DNA of 64,000 bases, taken from Beroe forskalii. Taxonomy: Eukaryota > Ctenophora > Nuda > Beroida > Beroidae. Of this stretch, positions 45,886 to 57,800 are shown piece after piece. Position numbers and translations under genes: made by a program. Every line of letters starts with the position of its first letter. Positions within the stretch are counted from its first letter, which is position 1. The notes under the pieces are model-generated. The model saw only the letters and a program-made list of their open reading frames with translations, was not told the origin of the DNA and searched no databases. The DNA lies in contig WFMF01000423.1 of assembly GCA_011033025.1 (NCBI GenBank), positions 62,001 to 126,000 of the forward strand, written 5' to 3'.

Positions 45886-48800
45886 TGGAAGATGGAACCA
45901 CTTATTCAGGAATATCATGTGGAGCTGACTTAGAGACATCTTCAAGTGGAGAAGTGAGTGTTCTCCTATTTTGATATTAACTTCATATGCTTTGTTTAGC
46001 ATCTGTTTCATAGGCCACATATGAATACAAATTTACCAATTTGGACTGAAGATGCCTGCACACCACTCATCTTGGTGTGACTCACTTGGATCCTGCTGCT
46101 CTCCACATTGGATTACCGAAAGGGATCATGTTGGTGTTCAAGTATGGAGTTGGAGAAAAGTCTTGCAGATTGATGTCTTGAAGAAAGATTTCTTTTTAAT
46201 TCAAAAAAAAAATTTACCAATTTCTTCTTCATTAACACAAACCTTTAATCCTATAGGTTGTATTTCAAACTGGTATGGTAGGATACAAAGAATCTCTCAC
46301 CGATCCAAGCTATGAATCTCAAATCCTTGTTTTGACATATCCTCTAATTGGAAATTATGGAATACCAGAACAAATTACTGATGAACATAATCTCTCCAAA
46401 TATTTTGAATCAGATGGAATCCATGCTGCAGGTATGATGAAAAAAAGTTGTGAAATTGTCTTTAGTTCATACTAAATGAACTAAATAGACACTGCACACA
46501 GGAAACATCTCCTTATTTAAAGCAATAAATAAACTGATTCTTCAACCTAGTTCCTTGAGGTAACATAATTACACAATGAAGAATGGAGATATACAGTTAG
46601 ATCAATTAAGGAATCACATCATTCCTCAAGGTGGTATGGTAACATCATCAATCAAGTCATAAATGTTGCCAAAGAAAACTTGATTAAGTTTAGAGGTTTG
46701 TAGAGCTGATATTTGAGGATCACTATTTGATGATACCTTCAGGACTGGTTGTTGCTAATTACAGTGAAGAAGCTAGCCACTGGTCATCTGTGGAAACTCT
46801 CTCTTCTTGGTTGATAAGGGAAAAGGTTCCTGCAATTACAGGTAGATGCAATATTCTTGTTGGAGTTCTGGCAGAATTGATGCTTTTATATTTTTTGGTA
46901 GGTACTTCCATTTTACTTTGGTGCAACAAAATTACCAGTTTGTACTGCATTGGTAAAATTCCAACTAATTTGGTAGTAGGTATACTTCTAGATATAACTA
47001 TAGGGCAGCATTGAGATGTAATATGAGTGCATATTGGACAAGGAGCAGCTCAGATAGTAAAGTATGCTTTAAAATGATGACCAATTGTTGCATTAGGTAT
47101 TCAATCGAAAAGTGGATTTGGCAAGAAAAAGTTTCCCACTGCATTTAAAGCATACATATAATTATATGCATGTAAACTAATCAAAATCCAACTGTCACTT
47201 TCATTTATGTCACTTTCATTTATGTCACCAATGATATATTTGTGATCTCCATGCTTGAATTTAATTTTCAGGGATTGATACAAGAAGTTTGACTAAGAAA
47301 ATCCGTGAGCATGGGACCATGTTGGGAAAAATCATATCAGCCAAAACAGATCCGACTACTGTAGAGTTTGTAAATCCTGAACTTGACAATCTTGTTGCTA
47401 AAGTATCATGTCCAACAGTGAAGACATATAACCGCGATAGTGAAGGTAAAATATCATGTACAGTAGGATTCAATGATAGTAATGATATCAACTTATATGC
47501 CTAAATATGTGCTTATTTTTCTATGCCAGAATTCAAAAAAGAAGAAAAAGTCTACATAACTCAGTATTATCCAATGAAACACTACCCCCAAATTTCCTTT
47601 TTGACACCTTCTCCACAGATAGTGAAGTGAGCATCCTCTGTGTAGACTGTGGTATCAAGACTAATCAGATCAGGTGTTTCATTGAGAGAGGGGCCTGTGT
47701 AACGGTTGTGCCATGGAATATGGACCTTTCTCTTATCCTCCCCAAATTCGATGGATTGTTTATCAGTAATGGTCCAGGAGATCCAGCACTCTGCACTGTC
47801 CTTATTGAGCGGTGAGTTGACATGAATGTGATGTAAAGTTCAGTTGATTACAGTAAGCGTTTCTTGATGATTTGAAAACTTGAAGCGTAGATTTGCAATA
47901 GCTGTTTCACATCAGACTTACACTCCAAACTTCTATACATGACACAAATATATAATTAATAACAATCTGATCCCCGTTTATAGGTTGTCTGAGATACTAT
48001 CACGTGACAACGTGCCACCCACATTTGGTATCTGCATGGGATCCCAAATCGTTGGTCTGAGTGTGGGGTGTCAGATATACAAGTTAAAGTATGGTAATAG
48101 GGGCCACAACCAGCCATGTACCCATGTCGAAACGAAGCGATGCTTTATAACGAGTCAGAATCATGGCTTTGCTCTCGACGTTTCCAACCTCAATCCGGGT
48201 TAGAATTGCTAGGCGTTTGTGTGTGTCCAACTGCATGCAGCAGCTGGGTATCTTTACTTTCTTATTTTTCAGTTCGATTAAAAATTTATTGACTGATAAT
48301 TCATCAGTTCATTGCATTCATAATCATCTCAGTACCGTTTTCTAATTCAAAGTTTAATTATAAATTTTCCAAATTTTTAGGTATTACTTTGAGTCTGACA
48401 AATTTGAAATTGTCTCTCAATAAAGCAATTACTCATGGATGGGTTCAAATAATTAGCAGCAATTCTACAAAACTATCTACACAATAGAGTCTCACTGTTA
48501 TACTTAGTCAATCACCGAAAATATTATTCAACACTATGAAAACACTAGCTAGCAGTCTTTTGACACCAAAGTTCAATGTCATGCCCTCTCTGCCCTAACT
48601 ATCGATTCTCCCAAATCACGCCATCTTTCAATTAACAGTAATAGCCAGTAGCAAACCAGTTGACGCTCAAGTACTTCTTAGCGAAGAACTCGCTTAGCTG
48701 GTGCCTGTAAGACAGTCGCTTCATCGGATGGAATCCAGTGATGTACGTTTTGAACTTGGTGGTAGAGGCCTCAGACACGACGTTTCCACCCCCAATAAGA

Positions 48801-51800
48801 GCTGCTATCGCATAGAACTCTCCTCTGTTGTGAATATCTATCTCCATCTCGTTGAAACTAAGCGAGGATGTGATGATAGGTGTCTTCTTGAACCCGCACT
48901 CACTGATGTCTATAGTAGCTTCAGTGAACTGCCAGTCACTACCAAACCCGTCTATCCCGGCTAAGTTCACCTGCTGGTAGACTCCTGAGGGGGTCTGTGC
49001 GGTGGACCCGGCACAGGTGAAGATGCAGTCCGGATGGGCATCCTGATCATGGGAGTGGGTTATGGTGGAAGAGGTGACAGCAAACACAGTCCCTGGGAGG
49101 AGGAAGAAGAGGAGACAAAACATCGTACGAGATGGATTCTGTCTTACGGCTCTCTTTGGATTATATGACGAAATATGGAGGAAAATAGGCAACAAGAAGT
49201 CGTGTACGTCTATGGTAAATAGTTGAGATGGAAAAAATCAATGGAGGAATTGTCTGGGATTCACTTGTGTAACACCTGCTTCCACCCCTGTCACAGCAAA
49301 AAATGGAAAACGGATTAATTCTAAGACAATCGATTTCAGCAGCCAGATGGTTTTTCCTCATGATGTTTCTTCTCTTCGTGTGATTTGTAGCACTTTTTGA
49401 CATTTCACACTACAGGTACTATCGTACTACACTACACCCAAAAACATTTCTACAGGAAGACTTACACTCAATTTAATAATGATAAGAGTGTTCTGAATAA
49501 TAATATTACTATCAGGAATTACGAGTTACGATACAACATAGATTAGGTATATATGTATCAATCTAACAATTATGTCTTGAACGTGACATTTTTCGGCAAT
49601 TAATTCAGCACACTTACGCTTCACAGAAATAATATAATCTTTCGTGATGAATAAGTTCCCTACTCCCCAGAATTCGAGGAGCTGTTTGTGAACGAGAACG
49701 ACGGAACGAACGAAGGTCTGATCCACAAAACAAAACCCATCATGTCCGTACAGTTCCACCCTGAGGCCATGGCCGGTCCTCTGGACACCATGTTCCTCTT
49801 TGATGTGTTCCTCGATCACGTCAAACAAGTCAAAGAAGGTAAGACATAGAGGGTCAATCAATCTGTGATTGAGTCTGATGTCATATACAGATCTCAGATC
49901 TGAATTGACGAGACCAAACCGTCTCGTTTTTTGTGCGTGGAGGTAAAGTAATTGTATTTTGAATCTTGAGCTCCTCATGCAACAAATAGAATTTGAAGCG
50001 TGTGAATTTATCTCTTTTGATTGTAACTGACAACTGTACCCGATAATGATTTTGAACATCCCACTACCCACATCTCAAGGTGAAGTAACCATGACATTGA
50101 AGGAGCGTCTTACACACAAACTCTTGCAAAAGAGCGGACTCTCCTGTCTCACAACACAAGTTATAAAAGCACCCTACAAAGTCCTAATTCTGGGGTCTGG
50201 GGGGTTGTCAATAGGACAGGCTGGAGAGTTTGATTACTCGGGGTCGCAGGTGAGAAATATGGGGAGTTTTTCACTGTGATAGAACTTATAATATACCATC
50301 ACAGTTATTATCACACAGTTATTATCTGCTAACAAAAAAAGGGCAAATTTGAACTTAATCTTCGTGCAATTTATAATCATAATGTCATAATAAGTGTAAA
50401 GTGAAGCTTTTGTGATATTTCTATGAGATATAAGACGGTTTATTGTATCGGCTGCAGGCTATCAAAGCTCTGAAAGAAGAAGGTCTCCACACGGTGCTGA
50501 TAAACCCTAACGTGGCTACTGTACAGACCAGCAAGGGCCTGGCAGACCGAGTTTACTTCCTACCAATCACCACGCACTACGTTACTCAGGTGAGGCTGGT
50601 AGCATTTATCTCTTGCACTTTATGACAGAGCACCCTGAAAATCACTTCTGCTTTACAGTTACACCGCTTCTCATTGACACCGCTTTTTTGACACCACTTC
50701 TCTTTGACACCACTTTCCCTTGACATCACTCTATCTTGACACCAATTATCATTGACACCACTTCCCCTTTGACATCTCTTTTATTTGACACCACTTCTCC
50801 TTGACACCACTTATCATTGGCACCACTTCTATTTGACACCACGTCTCCTTGGCACCACTTCTTATTGGTACCACTTCTCATTAACACCACTTCTAATTGA
50901 CACCACTTTCCCTTGACACCACTTTCTCTTGACACTTATTTTCCTTGACACCACTGCTCCTTGACACTACTTCCCCTTGACACCGCTTCTCATTGACACT
51001 ACTTCCCATTGTCTAGTTGACACCACTTCTCCTTGACACCACTTCTCCTTGACACCACTTATCATTGGCACCACTTATCATTGGCACCACTTTTATTTGA
51101 CACCACGTCTCCTTGAGACTACTTCTCATTGGTACCACTTCTCATTAACACCACTTCTAACTGACACCACTCCTCTTTGATAACCACTTTCTCTTGACAC
51201 TTATTTTCCTTGACACCACTGCTCCTTGACACCACTTTCCCTTGACATCACTTCTCATTGACACCACTTCTCATTAGCAAGTTGACACCGCTCGTCCTTG
51301 ACACCAGGTGATAGAATCTGAGCGGCCGGATGGTATACTCCTGTCATTTGGTGGACAGACAGCACTGAACTGTGGGGTGGAGCTTTACAGGCAGGGAATT
51401 CTTGAGACCTACAACGTGGCTGTGTTGGGTAAACCTTGATGTGCTTTGATAATATCTTAAATACTTAAATATTCAATTCCTTTAATGAGCAGACTTGAGG
51501 CGTTATCTGTTCTGCAGAGGTCTGGGGTGCAACGTATGGCTGCAAATTGAACTGACAACTCTTTTGCTCCCCAGTGAGAGCGTATTTTTCATTGGATAAA
51601 TCATGCTAATAAATCAGCCATGAAAGCATGAACCACTAGTCACTACATTTCATGTTCATTAACACTTCATTTCCGCAGATTATATTTTAATTAATTATCT
51701 TATCTTGAAACCTTCCGTCACATGGTCGTTATGAATTGGAAATTGGCTCCAGTGTCATACAATAAATTTTGTTGATTTTTCAAAATCGGAAAAATTGTTC

Positions 51801-54800
51801 AAAATATTATAGATGATTAATTAATGTATCATTTGAAACTCACTTACTCGTATCATACCAGTGACATTTGACAACGTTTGAAATTGACGCAGTAAATTGG
51901 GAGTTGGGCCAAGAGCAATGAAATATTGATTCTTATTTCTTATGTCTAGAAGACGGGGTCTTGCTTTCGCAGTTTCATTGACGCAGTTTCACACATCATC
52001 AGCTAAGTTAGGAAAACATCAAAGCAAATGTATAGAAAACCACCTAAGTCTTGAATGAGATGACACTATTCCCCTGGCAGGAACCCCGATACCGAGTATA
52101 ATAGCAACAGAGGATCGGAAGGAGTTTGCTGAGAGACTGGCTGAGATAGATGAGAAAGTAGCCCCCAGTGACACTGCAACCAACTTGCAAGATGTGAGTG
52201 GGATGGGTCACATATTCGAGTGCGGGTTTGGGAGGACCGGATAGGTCGAAAAATTTTGATAAAAGGGAATTCTGTTGGTGGGATGATTCAATATTTTAGG
52301 ATGCATTAGTTGTTTAGTTATAGAAATAACAAAATAATCCCGCATCCCCTATCTTGTGTTCCTATAAACCCTATAAATTTGTTATTTTCAACCCTCAGGT
52401 TTTGAGTATAGGGAAGAAGTTGGGTTTCCCTGTTATGGTGCGTACTGCATACGCTCTGGGAGGTTTAGGCAGTGGGTTTGCTAGTAACGAGGAGGAGCTG
52501 GAGGAGCTAGTCAAAACACCCCTTGCCAGTGGCACTCAGGTAGATCTACTTGATCAGAATATCGTAGACAGAGCCGTAATTGTAAAAGTTCTGCTTCGTT
52601 CGTGCATCATGTTTGACCCCATCATCTTGCACTTTTCTATAAACCGTGAAAATGACGTCACACCTATTTCAGGTTATCATAGACTTAGAAACGGCCCAAA
52701 ACACCCCTTGCCAGTGGCACTCGTGACAATGACGTCACCCTCCTAACTGATTTCAGGTTATCATAGACAAGAGTCTGAAGGGGTGGAAGGAGGTGGAGTA
52801 TGAGGTGGTGAGGGACGCCTATGATAACTGTATTGTGGTGTGTAACATGGAGAATGTCGACCCTCTCGGTGGGTACACATCGTATAGACCCTTTACGAAT
52901 TTCACGATTTTCTTTAAAAACTAAAAAAGACACATTATATCCGTAGGTATAGGTTGTATTTGATCGATCTGATGGTTATACCCTGACACGATCGAAGAAA
53001 TTAGCAGTCTTTACGTTGAATTGAAAGTTTTAAATTTACGGACAGCAATTGTGATCTGATCTTTGTAGCATTTAATTTTTCAAGTTACCTCTTTCAGCTT
53101 CAAATTATGATCATTCTGAATCTAATGAAGGTTCATGTAAGTGTTCATCACACTGATCAACGCCTTGAAAGCCTGTCTATTATGTTAGAAACATGCACGC
53201 TTCGTTGCATCGGGTTCTGCCTTTCATTGCATAGGTCAATAAAACTGCGGTGTATTGTACCATGCCCTTTTCCTTAATTGAATAATTGACTATGTACAGT
53301 TACATTATACTATTGGGTGATCCAAAATGAACGTTACAAATTTAACGCGCTGTAACTTTGGTTCATGGTTGTGTTTGGAGTTTCTTAATGAAACTTAGGG
53401 ATTCATAGGTAATGTACGATACAATTTTGCACCAACAATTTGAAATATCTACATCAATATATCGCCCACGCATTGTCCGTAATATCCTGAAAGTTTCATC
53501 AAGATTGCTAAAAAAACCTCGGAGATATGCGCCTTTTTGCATCGCAGAAAGTGTACATGAAGCACAATTAAGGGTGTAACCTAACACACCCCCTCTTTTC
53601 CAGGTATCCACACGGGTGAGAGTATCGTGGTGGCTCCCTCCCAAACCCTGACAAACGTGGAGTACAACATGCTGCGTAGTGTTGCCATCAAGGTCGTCAG
53701 ACATCTGGGTGTCGTCGGAGAGTGTAACATCCAGTACGCGCTCAACCCCCACTCCTTACAGGTTAAACTCCCCACAGGGTTTCAATAAAACCCTCAATCT
53801 TACAGGTTTCAATAAAACCATAAAACCCTCACTCCTTACAGGTTTCAATAAAACCTTCACTCTTTACAGGTTTCAATCAAACCCTCACTGCCAACAGGTT
53901 TCAATCAAACCCTCACTCCTTACAGGACACATGTTTTAATAAAACCATCCCTCGTGACAGGTTTTGAACCCTCATTCCTTACAGGACACAGAAGTTGTTT
54001 TTTAAGTTTTTCAAAATTGTTTGAAAGTTTCCGACATCGTTTTTAATTAAGAGATTAAGGATCTTCATTAATCACCGACAGCTGTTATTAATAAACTGCT
54101 GTTGAAATTTGATTAACTGCGTAGCAGCGACTGTCTGACTTCTTGTTTCAACATTTATCTGAATGTAACCTTGAGTGTGAAATTATCGTCACGACGTCAC
54201 TCATTCACTCCTATATATTACAGTATTACATCATAGAAGTGAACGCTCGTCTATCCAGAAGTTCAGCACTTGCCAGTAAAGCTACGGGTTACCCCTTGGC
54301 ATACGTAGCAGCTAAACTAGCTCTTCTCTACCAGTTGCCAGCTCTCAAAAACAAGGTTAGCATTCAAAAAGATTTGTAAGATTAAGTAGATATCCAACAA
54401 TTATCAAGAATTATTATTAGGAGTTATTCAGAGTTTCAATACAAAATTGAAAAACAGATTGACGGGTCTCTAGACACGGTTATAAAATGTCACGCGACTT
54501 TTTATTGCCCGGAAACTTTTTAAGTCTAACTGGTAATAATTAAGCTGAGTCTAACTGATTTTATTAAACTCACTACCACGAAAATCATGCAGGTCACTAA
54601 CAAGACTACGGCATGTTTTGAGCCTAGTCTGGATTACTGCGTTGTTAAAATCCCAAGATGGGACCTGGGAAAGTTCCATCATGTCAGCAAAAAGGTATTC
54701 ATTTTATGATGTTATGTCCAGATAATTGTTGTACCTATGCTGTTGAAATTGCTGTTCATTGTCGTCAACTAAGTGCAATAACCTTCCTTGAAAGCTTAAA

Positions 54801-57800
54801 CAAGATGATTACGTCATTAAACTGGACTTTTACCACTTCTAGGCACATACATTACTCACTCCCAATCACCCAATTTAATAACTTAGTAAAAGGTATGTCT
54901 CCTTCCAGATCGGTAGTTCCATGAAAAGTGTGGGGGAGGTGATGTCGATAGGCCGTACCTTTGAGGAGGCCCTACAGAAAGCCCTGAGGATGGTCGATAA
55001 CTCTACTCTCGGATTCTACGGAGACACCTGCATTGTCAACGAGGAGGTCGGTGCGCAGTTATTTGTGCAGTTATTTATGGGGAAATTTGTGCAGTTATAA
55101 GCTGAATTGAAACTTCACCACAATATCCATCACCTAGAAGCATTGACTCATTGAGCACATGGCAGGAACCCTGGTCCTGCCATGTGCTCATGTGCCTTAA
55201 ATGCTTTAAACTTTTAAAGCACACATGCTTTAATTCTTTCGAAATCCAGACCATGTGACAAGCAATCACTCGAACTCTATTCACTTAAGGAATCCAGGTC
55301 ATGTGAAATTGTGGCTATCCAACCACTTGAACTCTATTTACCGATGGTTTTCCAGGAGCTCCGAGACCCCTCTGACAAGCGGATATTCATGATAGCACAA
55401 GCGATATCTAATGGGTACAACGTGGACGAGCTGAACGGACTGACTAACATAGACAAGTGGTTCCTTATCAAGATGCAAAACATAATCGTGCAACAGAAGA
55501 ACTTGGAGGTGAGACGATCTGTGCAGATCTGATACGGTAGATTTTATCTAATTTAATCTAAACTGAAATATGGGGTAAAGCTACTGCATAGATATAAGGT
55601 ACTCAGTACTCACAAGAAATCGTCACCAATTCGCCACTGTGAGTCCCGATAATGACGTCACCCACTCACCAATCTGCTCCCTGATAATGACGTCATCCCC
55701 ACAGAGTTACCGAGGTAGACTGAGCAGCATCCCTCGGAGCCTCCTCCTGACGGCGAAGCAGCTGGGATTCAGTGACAAGCAGATAGCTCATTTTGTGGGG
55801 AGTACAGGTAGGAGTGCAAACATTCCTGGCTAAAAACCCACGCACGAGAAATAGGCGGTTAGGATGACGTCATTATCATAGTGTGATGTGGTGATTGATT
55901 ACGTTGAACCGCCTATTTCTCGCGTGCGGCGTTTAGTTTACATGGCTCATAGGGCCTTATTTGTTTATTTGTGACCCTATAACCCTATAATACGTTGGCT
56001 TTCGTTTGTGCTCCACCCTATAACCCTTAAATTGAATAGAAGTTTTAATAGATGGGCTCGTTTATTCTCCAAATGGTAATCTTAAATAATAAATACTCAA
56101 GAGATTGAAAATTAAACGAAATAACTAATTCTAAAATCTTGTGATTATCGTAGTGTGCAACTGAGTATGAACCTTGAAACCCTTCCGCAGAGATTGCAGT
56201 CCGTGGAGTGAGGCTTGGTTTCGAGCTGCGACCCCGTGTTAAGCAGATAGACACTGTGGCTGCAGAGTACCCTGCTGAGACCAACTACCTCTACCTCACC
56301 TACAACGGCAGTGACGACGACGTGGAGCTTCATCAGGGTAGGTGGCATTCTGCCAAAATAATACCAGGGCAGTGACATTCTGCCAGAATAATACCAATTA
56401 CCAGGGTATGTGGCATTCTGCCAAAATAATACTGCAGGGTATGTGGCATTCTGCCAAAATAATACCTCACTTGTAACCAGGGTATGTGGTATTCTGCCAA
56501 AATAATACATTCTCACTTGTAACCAGGGTATGTGGTATTCTGCCAAAATAATACATTCTCACTTGTAACAAGGGTATGTGGCATTCTGCCAAAGTAATAC
56601 CTTCTCAGTTGTAACCAGGGTATGTGGCATTCTGCCAAAATTATACATTCTCACTTGTAACCAGGGTATGTGGCATTCTGCCAAAATAATACCATGGTAT
56701 GTGGCATTCTGCCAAAATAATTATAACTTCTCGCTTGTAAGCTTGTAGAGCCGTGCACGTATCGCCCGACCCGTGGGAGGGCGTTGCACAGCCCTCAAAG
56801 TTAGCTATTATTCGTTGTAATCCTCTAAAGATTGTAGTAGTTACTAAGGGAAACAAGAAATTTGGTTGATACTTTTTGAGCTCCTTTCGGTGACAGTTCG
56901 AACTGCAGTTTTGTGCGCGCGGCGTAAGTATGCGCGGCGTAAAGACAGATAATTTTACATTTCTGTACGGCGGGTAAACTTACGCCGCGCGCACAAAACT
57001 GCAGTTCGAATTGCCACTGTTTTACGAAACGTTCATGATGTTTTCAGGTGGTGCACACATGGTCCTGGGTAGCGGGGTGTATCGCATTGGTTCCAGTGTG
57101 GAGTTTGACTGGTGTGCCGTCAGATGCACTCAGGAGCTCAGACAAGTTAGTGTGGGAGAGAGCATGTAATTTATAGTTCAGTATTTTCATATTTTGGTTT
57201 GATAATTCGACTTGAAATTAATCAAGAATTTCCAGCTTGTATTTCAAAAACATTGAAAAGTTGAAAACTACCTGCAAAAACGGGTATTTTCCTCGTTTCC
57301 TGCCATACCAGCTCCTGCTGAATACAGTACTTACCTATACAAGTATTCAACCCCTCCCTTTTCAGTTGGGCTGCAAGACTATCATGGTAAACTACAACCC
57401 TGAGACCGTGTCCACTGACTACGACATGTGTGACAGGCTGTACTTCGAGGAAATCAGCTTCGAGGTAATTGTTATATTTTTCATTTAAATTTCTGGAAAT
57501 CTATTAATTTTTGACTACCTAATCAAAGAGCTATTCTATTATAGTACAGTGTAGATCAACACCTGAACTTGATACGTGAAATGAGTTCACTTTGCACTTT
57601 CTTCCAAATGTCGCCTCAGAAGCTCAGATCACTTTACCACCAGAAACCTCACATCAGAAATGTCAGATTGGTTCATTTTGTTTACCTGAATTAATATTTG
57701 TTTACCTGTCGCAGGTGGTTATGGATGTGTACGAGGCAGAGAACCCTGTGGGTGTTATAGTGTCTATGGGAGGGCAGCTGCCTAACAACATAGCCCTGCA

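Larger units (their letters stand above)
45789..49838 (+). other. CAD: CAD exons 1-7: glutamine amidotransferase domain
   Basis: About 396 residues. A 30-residue N-terminal extension precedes [13 protein letters not shown], where human CAD starts. [27 protein letters not shown] and SNGPGDPA are conserved. The nucleophile Cys is in FGICMGSQ (about residue 286), and the catalytic His and Glu are in QFHPE (about residue 369). Human has LGHQ where this protein has [14 protein letters not shown] and TSQNHGFA are intact. The domain supplies ammonia from glutamine to the synthetase. Confidence 0.95.
50080..56337 (+). other. CAD: CAD exons 8-20: CPSase A half
   Basis: It begins with a linker ([12 protein letters not shown]), then [20 protein letters not shown] and [33 protein letters not shown], a first ATP-grasp fold with [13 protein letters not shown] and [37 protein letters not shown], and [10 protein letters not shown]. 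Exons 17-20 are the oligomerisation part ending at [11 protein letters not shown]. This half phosphorylates bicarbonate in the known enzyme. Introns 9, 14 and 20 carry tandem arrays that contain the adjacent splice site. Confidence 0.95.
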
